Shown here one piece after another: positions 33,391 to 45,269 of a stretch of 64,000 nucleotides of DNA. The notes beneath the pieces were generated by a model, which was given only the letters and a program-made list of their open reading frames with translations, had not been told where the DNA came from and searched no databases. The DNA is taken from the NCBI GenBank assembly GCA_029207755.1, contig JARCOQ010000068.1, forward strand, positions 186,001 through 250,000, read 5' to 3'. The stretch comes from Chamaea fasciata (lineage: Eukaryota > Chordata > Aves > Passeriformes > Sylviidae). Position 1 is the stretch's first letter, and each line of letters opens with the position of its first letter. The position numbers and the translations under genes were made by a program.

Positions 33391-34189
33391 TGGCTGATAC
33401 AGGGAATGGCCCAAGTTATTCAGATACATTGCTACAGCGGGAGGGCTTAGAGAGAAACCTGGAGATGGGTTGTGGAAGCCTGAAGTGGGATCTTCTCCCC
33501 TGCCGACCCTTGTGTAAGAGACGGTCCGAAGATCCCTCATCTGCCTCACGACCATCGTCAAGGACAGAGACTGAAACCCCTAAAAGGGACTTGAAAATCT
33601 CAACACAGGAGTTCTGGCCTGGCTGAGGTGGGATGTTGGCCAAGTGCTGCCTGCAGGTGTGTTTGATGGAAAACACCTAGCACCCATATGGGAACATCAG
33701 AACCTGAGCAGAAACAATGGGCAAGTCACGGTGAAGTGACCGCGCCTGCTGACACTGCACCTGCTGACTTGGACTGGTTGACACTGTACCTGCTGACGAC
33801 CGACTTGTTCTGGGTTCTCTCAATGAACACACTGCAATGATTTCCCCCACCTGTTTGGCCAACTGCCTGTTGCTTCGGAGAGGACTATAAAAACCCTGGA
33901 GACCCCCGCTCACTTTTGAGATCTCCCCACTGGAGAAACTCGCGTCTATAGGCATCTTCAAAAGCCTCGAGGACTCGACCCTCCATGCTGGTAGCTATAA
34001 TCCCCTTCCCCTCTTTTTCTGTCTTTCTTACTATTCTCCTTTTCTCTCCCCACTATCGCATTTGTTGGCACTAAATAAAGGTGCATTTGTGATTGAGTAA
34101 ACTGAGTTTGTCCCCCGCTGTGTCTTTTGCGCTCTGAGATCCCTAAAACGAACCATCACGAACCCCGCTTGTGTGAGCGGATCGTGACA
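33391..34189 (+). mobile_element. Probable solo LTR, plus orientation
   Basis: A TATA box (TATAAAAA, 33886-33893) is followed about 190 bp later by AATAAA (34074-34079), then a GT-rich stretch and a GTGACA end at 34189. AGTT precedes a TG start at 33391 (33387-33390) and follows the end (34190-34193), a possible 4-bp target-site duplication. Triplicated (A/C)CTGCTGAC words near 33748-33797 may be a U3 enhancer-like repeat. The promoter and polyadenylation order strongly suggests an LTR; the left edge rests on the short TSD only. Confidence 0.55.
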
Positions 34190-34193
34190 AGTT

Positions 34194-34740
34194 TGCATGT
34201 GAATAAGTTCATTTGTGCACCTTTTCCGCTCTCCCTCACCCCCCATTTCGAGCCGGTGTCCATTTTGAAACTGTCTCCTTCCCGTGGGGCCGTGCTTCCG
34301 CTGCTCCCCTCACAGCCCTGATGGCGACACGCAAACCAGAGAACTCCCTGGGACTGCAGTGCCCACAGGAGGTGGAGTGGACGCCTAAAAACCCCTAGGG
34401 CCGGTGAGCCATTAGCCAGACAGGACTCCAAACTACCCCAGTGAGCAGGGAGAACATGGGGCTGCTTGCTGGGGCTCCGTGTCTTGTCGCCATAAGTCAG
34501 ATAGTGCCCTCTCTGCGTGACTGCCCTTGGCTTGTCAACGAGCCTGTGCTTTCCTGCGGCTCTCGTGGGGACGGAAGCCCCGGCTCTGTCGGGCACCTGG
34601 CAAAGCTGTTTCACCTCCTCGTCCTCATCGCTCCAGGGAGCAGTGGCGGTGTGTGTGACCCCTTGGGTTCCCCGCCCAAAGCTGTCCTAATACAGGCATT
34701 TAAAGGGAGATTTGTCTCCTGGCCCACTCATAACAGGTGT
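34194..34740. other. Unannotated sequence
   Basis: No gene recognised. The sequence downstream of the LTR carries no obvious retroviral primer binding site immediately after it, supporting a solo LTR. Confidence 0.35.
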
Positions 34741-35185
34741 GGTCTCACTTGGATGTGCCTGCAGTCCTGGAAGCTTGACTAATCTTTTTTCTGCCTCATT
34801 TGGACCTTGAGGTTGTTTCGTGGTGGTCTCACTTTCATGTGTCTGCAGTTCTAGAATGTTGGCTACCCTTTTTTCTCCTAGAATTAAACTTTGAGCTTGT
34901 TGGGGGGTGGTCCCACTTTGATCTATCTGCTGTCTAGGTAGCTTGACTGCCCTTTTTTCTCCTACATTTGGACCCTGAGCTTGTTTGTTGGCATCTCACT
35001 TTCATGTGTCTCTGCTCCTGGAAGCTTGACCACCTGATATTCTCCTGCAGATAAAACTGGAATTGGTTTGGGGTGGTCTCACTACTGTATGTCTGAAGTC
35101 ATGGTGGTTTGAGTACCCTTTTTTCTCCAAAAACTGGATCTTGAGCTTGTTTAGGGGCTCTCCCTTTCATGTGTCTGACAATGCC
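34741..35185. repeat. 84-bp minisatellite, about 5.3 units
   Basis: Units begin at about 34741, 34825, 34909, 34991, 35075 and 35155 (spacing 80-84 bp). Each has GGTCTCACTT-like, ATGTGTCTGCAGTC-like, CTTTTTTCTCC and TTGAGCTTGTT blocks in that order. Units have diverged by substitutions and small indels. Confidence 0.9.
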
Positions 35186-38100
35186 TGACAACGTGGTAGG
35201 AAAAAGGAGTGGGCAGAAGGGACACAAACCAAATAGGAGTTTAGCAGGGTAGTGCCACTAAATCGGAACAGGGAGTGAAAGATTGACAGTAACTGGGAAA
35301 CCAAAAAAGTGATGATTTCCTCCAGTGAGCCGCCAGGTACTTGTGGCAGTAGAGGATGGAGCTGCATAGGAATTGTGGGGAAGTTGTAGGTGTGGGACTT
35401 ATGATGCAGGATTTGTAGAATTTGTAGATATAGAATGGTGTTTGCTTTCAAAGGAAAAGGCTGAATAAATTTAGGAAAAGGAGGGCAGACAAGCCCTACT
35501 TGTACTTTAAACTCATCCAATATTTCTCTGATGTCAAACATACGTCAAGATAAAAGAAATAATTTTAGTCAGAAATGGAAATTAAAAGTTTTCAGACTGC
35601 AGTACAGTGGAAGATCGACAAATAGTCCCTCTGTGTAACAGGGCGGGAATATTGTGTTTTGGTAAAAGTTCCTTTTTTGACTAGAAGATCACTAATGTGA
35701 CTGACTTGTCAAGTGGATCTTGCTTTAGTTACAGGGAACCGTTTTTTGCCCTTTGCGTTTTAACTTTGCATTGGGCAAAAAGTGATTTGTGGCAAAGTCA
35801 CTGTAGTAAAAATTAGCCTATTCTCATTTTTTGTGTACCAGAGAACACTTTTTTTTTTTTTTTTAACACTGTTGTGCTATTTTCAAACCTTGATACAGTA
35901 CACAAGAATAGACAGCTTTTAGTGCACGTAGTATTCTTTGTATTAGAGCTTAATTTGAAATGTTTGCCACTTTGGAAAGGAGAGAGTGAAGGAACCTGGC
36001 TGCAGATTTCAGGGTGACTCATGAACTTTATCTTTCTATTAAAAATAGAGAATTGCACAAAATCTAGTAAATCAGCAGAAAAAACCTGGCATTTTGTAAC
36101 ACTGAACAAAATCCTGTATCTTGTGCAGCTGGCAGTTCTTAGCTGTGTTGGCTTAAATACAGCTCTCTTTAATGTGCTTTGAGTTTTGTTAGTTGACTTT
36201 TGACTTCCCTGTGTCTGCTTTTCCTTTTCCATTCCGTGCTGAGCTGGGTTGACAAAGTTCTGTTTACCTGCAGCTGTTTGTGTGTGTAATATTCAGACAC
36301 TCATCTGAAAAAAAAAAAACCCTCAGGTAGTGATGGATGGTTATGAAGGGGTTCTCCTCCATGTGACAAACTTGTGTCTTAACATGGAAATGACAAATTT
36401 CAGTAAAATAGTTTCCACATAAAGTAGAAGCTTGAAGCTTCCTAGAGAGAGTTCAATTTGCTGCTTCTGTGGGGTGAGAATTTTCTCTTTTCTCTACCTT
36501 TGCATTGATATCATCTGAAACTCCGGTGTGATCCTTCAGATAGGCAGTAACAGGATCCTTTAATGCCCTCTGGATTGGACACTTGTGATGTGATATTGAT
36601 CACTGCAGCTTTGAATCATCATTACAGACGTGAGCTAATACCTTAGGCCGAGTTTGATGCTGGATGATAACTCCTGTTTTCAGGCTAGAGCAATCTCTTT
36701 TGCTTACACCAGGAAATTAGAAAAGGCAGAGTGGCAATGAACAGTGTGACTTTGTCTTGCTTAGTTGGGAAAATATTGCTGTGTTCTGCTGTGTTTTGAA
36801 ACAAACAAACAAACAAAACCCAAAACAAAACCCAATGCTTATTTTATTTTTCTGAAGTTGTTGTTATGCGTTGGGGAACTCGGGGATGAAGCAAGATATT
36901 ATCATACAAGTGAAAAACTGTTCATACTAGAAGTAGTATTAGAACCAAAACAATTTGTAGGGGAATTCCTCTTACTTTGCAGTCCTTGCAGTGTTCTCTT
37001 AATCTTGTTTTCTTTCCCTGTTAATGTGCAGAGGTTTGTATGTGGAGAGTTTTCCATAACGTAGGCTCTCTATAACACTGCTTTTGGGGAATGAGAGAGG
37101 AGGAACTTTGTCTTGAAAAGTATTTCAAATCTTCCAGCTGATGGCTCTGTCTGCAGAAACATAGTTTTTCCCACCACTGCTAAGCTGCAGCTAAAAACAG
37201 TGGAAAGCCTGTTTTTTTGGGAGCAGAGGACACTGCAGCAACACTGCAGAACAGCTGAGAAAACTTGTGGAAATGTTTAAGTTTTGCAAATTTGCCTTGT
37301 GACAACTTGCAGTTCCAGCATTTTCCTTAGAGAGAATGATTTGAGGTTGTGTGGACTGCTCTTATGTTTCCAGGATTGTCCTGACAGTCTTCAAAACATT
37401 GTTTTTACTTGTTACTTCAAGAGACAGGAAACTTGGACATCTAGTTTTGTCCAAACTCTGGATGAAGCCTTTGAAGGAGTATCTTTAAAAACACATTTCC
37501 CAGGCCTATGGAGACATGGTGTCCTACAGTCCTTAAGTGTCCTGTAGGAAATAGTACTTTTTGTTACAGACTTCAGCTTGTATCGAGATTTAATATCAAT
37601 GCTTTCAATAGATTCAAAATAATTTTCTGTCTCTGGTGATGCATTCTTTTTCAGAGGTTTTTGTCTCACTGTTCTGCCTAACAGTGTTCCGAAGAAAAGA
37701 ATTTTTAACAGGAATTGAGAAGTTGTGGTTTTGAATCTTATTTCAAGGAGGCGTCTCCAGGGATCAAGTTGACGTGCATTACATTGGTTTGTTTCTATAT
37801 CTGGGTTAGTAATTGGACAAATACAAAGACAGTTGGAAACACGGAAATAGGGTTTTTTTCTTTTTGTATTGCTTCAAATTGAATTATTTTGAGAAACCAG
37901 ATTTTGCTATAAGTTTAGTTTTTCCTGACTCCTGTCTATTCTTTCTAATAAGCGTTTTTCACTTTTTTAGGGCAGCTTTTTCTTGATGTTTAATTGTAGT
38001 GTGTCCCTTACTTGGCAATATTTTGCTCAGGGTGATTTGCAGACTAAAGTAGCTTGCTCATGAAAGTTAATTTTTTATCAGGTCTGTAGAGCCATGTGCT

Positions 38101-41100
38101 TGTGTGTGGGGGTGAGAAGAGGGCAGAGAAAGGGAAGAAGGCAAGGATTGAGTGAGTCGATATATGTGCAAGAGGTTGCCTGAACTGCAGAGATTAAAGA
38201 AACCAAAGAAGGGCTCTGTCTAAAATGAGGAATTAAATGTATTTGTGACAAATATCAACATCTATCTCTAATTTGTTTTTACTCAAGAACTAGGCCCTTA
38301 GAGATTTGTGAAATCTATTGGCAAACATCATGACTACATTTTGAGAGACAAGAAATGTGTAAAAGGAAGAAAAAAAATGGGGAAGGGAGAGGGGCAAGAG
38401 AATTATTCTGGTCTGAAGAGGATGGATGACTTTCTAGAGCCTATCTGGAAAAAATATTGACAGATTCAACAGCAAATAGCACATGGATGAGAGGTTTTTC
38501 TCCAAAGTAATTGGTGCCAGATGTAGCCCGTCCTTTAACTTGATAATAGTTTAGGTGTAGGAAGTTCATCATCTACACTTAAGAAGCATGTCTGTGTAGT
38601 ACTCTATGGGAAATTACAAAATAAGGCGTTAAAATGGTGGTTGGTAAACTGGACAGGGAATGACTGAAGGGGAGAGCAAGAAGCTGTACTTGGAAGGGAA
38701 GAATTGGTCTGTTAATACAGATCCTCAGGGTTTGTCTTGAGACCGTTCTTCAGGATGAACTAAATGCCATGGCACAGGATTAAGAGACTTTGGTAGGCTG
38801 GAGGAGCAGATAATTCCTGGAAGAACTGGATGGTCTCAACAGCCCGGAATGTAAAGCAGGGCACAGTTGAGTAACATGGAGTGAAGTTCATGTGCTAGTG
38901 AGAATTGTGAAGGAGAAGGTTCAAAACAAAAAAACCCACCCACCCAACAACCAGTTGTGAAGGTTCTGGCTCACAACAGGCTGGCCATAAGCAGGGAATG
39001 TGTCGATGCTGTGGAAAAGGTTTGGTTTCAGTGGAATGGAAAACCAAGCTGGTTTAAGATGGAGAGCTGACAACACTGTCAGGCCACAAGTCACATGTGG
39101 GATTGGCACAGGTTGTGTACAGCGTGTTTATGGGATTTTTTTGCTGCTTCCCCTCACCAAATATACTGGAGTTGTTAATTTTTGCACAAAGCCTAGACTC
39201 TAAACCCCCCCGTAATACTGTAACATCTACACCTGAAATGTATATTCAAATGGAGGCTAAAGAACGTAAGTTCCAAATGGGCTTCTTATCCTTAATGTTC
39301 TTCTGCTGCAGTTCAAGTAAATGTAATGCAACCCAGTAAATGCAACCCTATTAGTTACTCATTGAATGCAGTACCACTTTTAAAAATTCTATTTGCTGTG
39401 CAGGATTTTTCCCGAGGTACATTAGATAATGTCAAGTTTAAATCTGTCCGTGAGTCTACTGAGATCGCCATGCAGATGGAGCTGTGGAAAGCCAAATGAA
39501 AGATTTTCATGTAAGCACACTGGGCTTAAACAAATCTGTTTAATTTGTTTTCCTCCCAGCCCCTGTTTTCAACAACTTGAATTCCTCAGATATTCAAAGT
39601 TATTTTGGAAGTGTTTAACACAGAAAGTGAAAATGCAGCCTGAACAAAAGGATTGTTATTTTAAGAGAGGAATATTTTGAAAGTGGTGGGAACAAACAAA
39701 GGTACAAGTTCATTATGACATGAATTTAGTCTCAGACTAAATGGTTTTCTTCTGTGTCCATGCTAGGACAAAGAGATTGCTTCCCCCAGTTTGTCCTCCC
39801 CTTGCTGCATGAGGAAACTTCAGTTACCAAATACAGGATCTTGTGCATCTTCATCCGTCTTGGTACATAATGGCAATTTAAACACTTTGTTTTGTGTAAT
39901 TTTGTCAGCGGATGGGCTAGGGAGAAAAATCTGATTCGGATGATTCCTGGATATTTTTATCAGGTCAGGGCTGTAATATTGGCCACTGGTGAGTGGTAAT
40001 TTGTGTTAGGGGAGATTTCTTGTGTTTCATAGCTCCCCTGGATTAGTGTACAGAGGATATTGAGAAAATGCTTGGGCTGAGGTTGGCCAGAGTCTCATGG
40101 TCAGTCACTAGGTATTTCTAAGGGTTTTCTGAGCTTCTGTGTCTATCTGTGCATCATCCTGTTACCCCAGTGCAAGGAATTAATTGAACCAGTCAGGATA
40201 ATAAACTGCCAAGAATAGCAATCCTTTGGTAGATAGATGTACAAAATTCATTTTGTCTGTCCAAGCACTGATGAAATGCAGAACCTGGGCTGATGATTTG
40301 CTAGTGTAAACCAATTCTTGTGTTCGGTAAAGATACTTTCTTAAGGCATTAAAAAAAAAGCTCAAATTTGTCTCTTCAACGGGCTCTAGTACAATTACGT
40401 GGTAGTAAATGCATCAACAAATACTGGTTTTAGTTATTTTTTGAAATAGCTCTTAAAAAACATCCCAAGTCTTGATAATTCATTGGAGCCTTCCTTAATT
40501 GTTTGGCATTTCAGTGTGTGTAGGCAGTAGAGCATGTGAGCAGCTGTAACCACGTTCGTGCGGTCAGTTTTGCAAATACATGAAAAAACTTGCTCATGGG
40601 AGAGTCACAGCCCACTTGTGTTTACAACCTGAGACTGGTACAGTGAGTAAAAACAAGCTGGGATACTTGTAGGAACAACAAAACCCCAGGAAACCTTGAG
40701 AAATATTTGGAATCAAAATTATTGTGTGTTTATGGCCAATGCAGTGCTAAGAGAGCCAGGACATGTGGCATGTTAATGTTTGGGTTTGGTTTTTTAGTGT
40801 CCACTTAAAACTAGTAACTTGGCTCAGATTTTTCAATACAGATCTCTTAGGTACTGGAGGTAGTTAAGTGTGTCATACTAAACACTCTTGGAGTTGAAAA
40901 TGTTGCTTTGTGTGAGTATTTATATATTCTGAAACTCAGCTGTGCATGCTTTTTGTTTGCCGTTGAAATGCTGTAACCACAATTGAATTGAAATTGGTCG
41001 GTTCAAAGGAGCTGATACAATTTTATCTGTTTGCTCATCTAACTTACAGCAAGAAATAGGCACAGACTATGGATTGAGGGATGTTCACTAGTATGTTTGA

Positions 41101-41940
41101 AAATTTGTGTTTGATAATTGAAGTTAAATATCATGAGAAAACCTCATAAACAGGGGTGAAATTCAACATGTAAAGTGCTTGTTTTCTTTTGTGGCCTTGT
41201 GTGAACTGTCTTGCAGATCAAACTTCTAACTCCTTCTATGTGAGTTAGCATTAGCAATAAGTGGCAAAGTCCATCCTGTTGTTAAGAATTTGGATGCTGT
41301 GTAGGGCAAATCCACCTTTTCACCCTATTGTTTGGCCTCTCTTCTTACCATTTCTGTAATCATCAATGATTGAGTAAATCCTCAAGAACATTTTGTGGTA
41401 GTGATGCAACCACACTTGCCATTTTGTGAGTGTGTGATAAATACGTATTAAATGGTACCAAATGAGCTCAGCAGAGATAATAGGTTGTGTGCTTTACTCT
41501 AGAGGCAAGAACACCAGGTGTGGCCTGGTGTTGGGATTGTGGATCACAGGAATCAGTCGATGACCTCAGTTTTAAAACACCAGTCTGGCCGCATTTGGTC
41601 TGCTCTGCTGTCATCTGGAATCTCTGCTGTATGTGCAACTACAAACCCTTGGTTTATAAATTTACTTAAAATACTATAAATCTCCTACTGATGTAAGACT
41701 GCTCCTCCGAGGAAAGGTTTATTAAAGAAACAAATCTTACGTGAGAAGACTGCAGAGAAGAGATGCATTTTGCCACAGCTGTATGGCTGAACCTATGGGG
41801 GTGGACAGAAATTCTGAATCTTTTCTTCCGGCCCCTGTGTTGGAGGAAGGGTTAGGTTGGAATCCTGCAGTTTTCTAAAGTAGTGTCTTGGAAGAGAGAG
41901 GAATGAGTCCCAGGCTGAGCCTTCCTTTAGGAGAGGAACT
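35186..41940. other. Long AT-richer region with no recognised gene
   Basis: About 6.7 kb without a coding segment, RNA gene or clear mobile element that I can support. Simple sequences include poly-T at 35850-35867, poly-A at 36309-36320 and an AAAC-rich stretch at 36800-36835. Its even, stop-dense composition would suit a large intron or intergenic DNA. Confidence 0.5.
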
Positions 41941-41944
41941 GCAG

Positions 41945-42063
41945 GTATCCCGTCATGCCCCGCGCCGCTTTGCGCCTCGGTGTGTCCGGTCATTCCCTGC
42001 GGTGCCGCTCTGCGCCCCGGTGTATCCCGTCATGCCCCGCGGCGCCGCTTTGCTCCTTTGCGT
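41945..42063. repeat. GC-rich tandem repeat, about 39 bp x 3
   Basis: Three units start GTATCCCGTCATGCCCCGCG, a variant with GTCATTCCCTGCGG, and again GTATCCCGTCATGCCCCGCG. Each is followed by a GCCGCT(T/C)TGCGCC-type block. It is CpG-rich and adjoins the promoter-like module. Confidence 0.8.
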
Positions 42064-42064
42064 A

Positions 42065-42370
42065 CAAATGACGTCACCGGCGTTTATTTCGCCTCATTTG
42101 CATAAGTTTACATAAGGCTGGCGCCTCGGTGAGGTGGGCGGGGTCTGAGTCACGCCCAGGCCCCTCCCAGTACAAACCAGTAACTCCCAGTCCCCGTGGT
42201 CAGTGACGTCATTCGCGTTTATTTGTGCTCTCATTTACATAAGTTTGCATATTGGCGCGGTGGGCGGGGTCAGAGCAGCGTTGGCCCCTCCCACTCCCTT
42301 CCAGTAGAACCCAGTAACCCCCAGGCCCCGCCCAGTTTGCCCCACCCTTGTTGTCGATCTATATAAGGGA
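42065..42370 (+). promoter_or_regulatory. Duplicated CRE/octamer/GC-box module with TATA box
   Basis: Two tandem copies about 134 bp apart each contain TGACGTCA (42069-42076 and 42203-42210), GCGTTTATTT, CTCATTT(G/A)CATAAGTTT (an octamer ATTTGCAT at 42096-42103 in copy 1) and GGGCGGGG (42136-42143 and 42262-42269). Copy 1 also has TGAGTCA. TATATAA follows at 42360-42366, ahead of a GGGGGCGTGG. This looks like a strong CpG-rich promoter pointing to the plus side, but no gene start downstream could be identified. Confidence 0.5.
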
Positions 42371-42439
42371 AGGGGGCGTGGCCTGATGAGGGGCGTGGTC
42401 GGTTCACATGTGGGGGAGGGGCAAAGGTTAAACCACGCC

Positions 42440-42975
42440 CAGAAACCCCGAAACCAGTTTAAACCAGTATAAACCAGTAACCCCCAAACCCACTCCCAGT
42501 CCATCCCAGTATAAACCAGTGACCCCAAACCCACTCCCAGTCCATCCCAGTACAAACCAGTGATCCCAAACCCACTCCCAATCCATCCCAGTACAAACCA
42601 GTGACCCCCAAACCCACTCCCAGTCCATCCCAGTATAAACCAGTGCCCTCCAGTCCCCATTCCAGTGCCCTCACCTGTCCGTACTGGTTTGAACTGGGAT
42701 CTCTCGACGCTCGGCGACCTCCAGGGATCGGCTCAGGGCCAGGGCCCGGCGCTGGGGGATACTGGGAGTTACTGGTTTATACTGGTTTGTAGTGGGTTAT
42801 ACTGGTTTGTACTGGTTTGGGGGTTTTCCTTACTGGTTTGTACTGGGAGGGGCTTTAGGGGTCACTGGGACGAACTGGGATGAACTGGGAAGGGATTTGG
42901 GGTGACTGGTTTGTACTGGTTTATACTGGTTTATACCGGTTTGGGGTTTTTCTTTACTGGTTTGTACTGGTTTGT
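42440..42975. repeat. ACCAGT/ACTGGT minisatellite that reverses orientation
   Basis: 42440-42660 is built of AGTA(T/C)AAACCAGT and CCCACTCCCAGTCCATCC blocks. 42680-42975 is built of the reverse complement, ACTGGTTT(A/G)TACTGG. The two halves form a long imperfect inverted repeat around 42665-42760, which is itself unique sequence. Such arrays are common in GC-rich avian DNA. Confidence 0.85.
42675..42751 (-). CDS. Possible internal exon of an unidentified minus-strand gene
   Basis: On the minus strand CCCCCAG precedes and GTGAGGG follows a 77-nt open segment of unique sequence lying between two repeat arrays. One frame reads RRALALSRSLEVAERREIP, charged and helix-like. It may pair with the candidate exon at 45206-45269. 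No family is recognised, and a second frame is also open, so this is tentative. Confidence 0.25.
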
Positions 42976-42989
42976 ACTGGGAGGGGGTT

Positions 42990-43790
42990 TGGGGGGTTTT
43001 TTGGGATTTTTGGGGAGAATTTGGGGGATTTTGGGGATCTAAAAATTCCAATTTTTAGTGGGAATTTTGGGGTCATTTTCTGGGATTTTGGGGCTCTGAA
43101 ATCCTGATTTTTAATGGGAATTTTTGGGGTGAATTTTTGGCGTTTTGGGTGGGAATTTTGGGGAGAATTTGAGGGATTTTGGGGCTTCAAAAAACCCCAT
43201 TTTTCAGTCGGAATTTTGGGGTCATTTTTTGGGATTTTGGGGCTCTGAAATCCTGATTTTTAGTGGGAATTTTTGGGTCATTTTTAGGGCATTTTGGGTG
43301 AATTTTGGGGGATTTTGGGGCTCTAAAAGTTCCAATTTTTAGTGGGAATTTTGGGGTGAATTTTGGGGGATTTTGGGGCTTTAAAAATCTCAATTTTGGG
43401 AGGGAATTTTGGAGTAAATTTTTGGGATTTTGGGTGGAAATTTTTGGGTGAATTTTTGGGGATTTGGGGGCTCTGAAAATCCGAATTTTTAGTGGGAATT
43501 TTGGGGGTTTTTTGAGGGATTTTAGGTGGGAGTTTTGGGGTGAATTTTTGGGATTTTGGGTGGAAATTTTGGGGGTTTTGGAACTTCAAAAATTCCAATT
43601 TTGGGGTGAATTTTGGGGATTTTTGAGGCTCTAAAAATCCCAATTTTCAGCGGGAATTTTGGGGTAAAATTGAGGGATTTTGAGGCTTAAAAATTTTCAG
43701 TTTTCAGTGGAAATTTTCGGGTCATTTTTGGGGATTTTGGGTGGAAATTTTGGGGTGAATTTTTGGGATTTTTTGGGATCGAAAAATTTT
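42990..43790 (+). repeat. G/T-rich minisatellite, G-quadruplex-prone
   Basis: About 800 bp of imperfect units of GGGATTTTGGGGCTCTAAAA, then ATTCCAATTTTTAGTGGGAA, then TTTTGGGGTGAATTTTTGGG, with unit length roughly 55-110 bp. Four or more G-runs occur in almost any 60-bp window on the plus strand. Both strands show spurious open frames. Confidence 0.9.
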
Positions 43791-43794
43791 AATT

Positions 43795-43955
43795 AAAATA
43801 ATCAAATAATTAATTATTTAATTATTTTATTAAAATTAAATTAAATTAAATTTCAATAAATTTTCAGCTCGCCGGTTTTTGTTGTTGTTGTTTTGCTGTC
43901 GCCGCGGGGTTTTTTTTGGTTTTTTTTTTGTTTGTTTGTTTGTTTGTGGGAGTTT
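43795..43955. repeat. AT-rich and (TTTG)n low-complexity junction
   Basis: TTAATTAAAATAATC-type AT-rich DNA (43795-43865) is followed by (GTT)n and (TTTG)n runs (43878-43950). It separates the G-rich array on the left from the C-rich array on the right. Confidence 0.8.
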
Positions 43956-44029
43956 GAGGCAGTTTTTGGGAAAATTTTTCCCCTCAGGTTTTGCCGATTT
44001 GGGGATTTTTTTTCTTTTTAAAGCGATTT

Positions 44030-44950
44030 TTTTCCCCAAAAAATTTCGTTTTTCCCTCTAAAATCCCCATTTTCCCCCCTAAAATCTCCCTTTTTTCCCC
44101 AAAATCTCCATTTCCCCCCCAAATTTCCGTCTTATCCGGCAAAACCCCCCGCGCGCCGCCATCTTGTACGGCAACCCCGAGCGGCCAAATCACCCCAAAC
44201 CCGACAAATTTTCCCGTTTCCCAACCAAAATCTCCATTATTCTCTCTAAAATTTCTTTTTTTTCCCTTAAATCCCATTTTTTTCCCCCAAATCTCCATTT
44301 TCTTCGTTTTTGTACGGCCAAAAAAAGCCCCGCGCGCCGCCATCTTGTACGGCAAGATCCTCAGCGCGCCGCCATTTTGCCGCCCGCTCCTCACCCCTCA
44401 CACCGCGCCGCCATTTTGTACGGCAACCCCCAGCGGTCAAACCGCCCCAAAACTCCCTAAATTTTGCCCTTTTCCCCCCAAATTTAGAGTCGGAGATTTC
44501 CATTTTTATCTCTAAAATCCACTTTTTCCCCCAAATCCCCTTTTTCCACCCAAATCTCCGTTTTCTCCATTTTGTACGGCACGATCCTCAAGACGCCGCC
44601 ATTCTGTCGCCCTCACGTCTCCCTCAAACAGCGCCGCCATTTTGTACGGAAACCCCCAGTGGCCAAACCGCCCCAAAACCTCCCGATTTTATCCGTTTTT
44701 TCTCCAAATTTAGAAGCGGAAAATCCAATTTTTATCTCTAAAATCCCCTTTTTCCCTGAAATCCCATTTTTTCCTCCCAAATCTCTGTTTTCTCTATTCC
44801 GTACGGTGAAATCTCCGAGCCGCCATTTTGTCGCCCTCACACCGCGCCGCCATTTTGTACGGCAAGCCCCGGAGGCCAAACCGCCCCAAAACCTCCCGAT
44901 TTTATCCGTTTTTTGCCCCAAAAAAACGAGTCGGATATTTCCGGGTTTTA
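44030..44950. repeat. C-rich array with about 220-bp units carrying YY1-like sites
   Basis: Units contain GCGCCGCCATTTTGTACGGC, then AACCCC-AGCGG-CAAACCGCCCC, then CC(C/A)AAATTTAGA, then ATTTTTATCTCTAAAATCC. The best-preserved repeats start near 44407, 44633 and 44846 (224 and about 213 bp apart). GCCGCCAT(C/T)TTG, the reverse complement of the YY1 consensus CAAGATGGCGGC, occurs at 44155, 44336, 44368, 44407, 44595 (variant), 44633, 44819 and 44846. On this strand the DNA is C-rich, opposite to the array at 42990-43790. Confidence 0.85.
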
Positions 44951-45205
44951 ATTATTTTGAATTTTTCAGGATCCCCCCTCAGCGCAACGTGTCTTTCCAG
45001 GGTCTTTTCGGGGTGTCTGAGGGCGCGGCCGAAACGGCCCCGGGGGAGCTCAGCGGGTTTTGAGCGAAGGTTTGCCGGAAAGGGCCTGATTAAACAAACA
45101 AAAAAAAACCGAAATAAATAAAAATGTAAAAATATCATTCTGGGGAGGGATCCCCCTCCCCCCAAATTTTTTGGGGTTTTTTTTGGGGGGGGTTTTTTTG
45201 GTCAC

Positions 45206-45269
45206 CTTTGGCCGCCAGCTGCAGGTGGTTCCGGAGGCGCCAGCGGCGCTGATCGGCCTCGTGCGTGGC
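45206..45269 (-). CDS. Possible exon of an unidentified minus-strand gene
   Basis: The minus strand has a pyrimidine-leaning acceptor ending GCCAAG at 45270 and a donor GTGACC after 45206. The 64-nt segment between reads ATHEADQRRWRLRNHLQLAAK, amphipathic and helix-like, and the sequence is not repetitive. It lies just outside the minisatellite block. No family identified. Confidence 0.3.

Noticed and set aside
43323..43643. Lys/Pro/Phe-rich minus-strand frame and its neighbours across 42.9-45.0 kb
   Set aside because: These are translations of the G-rich and C-rich minisatellites.
44572..45063. Plus-strand frame ending at 45063 that could look like a terminal exon with AATAAA downstream
   Set aside because: Most of it is the YY1-site repeat, the acceptor-like CAG is not supported, and the nearby unique segment makes better sense on the minus strand.
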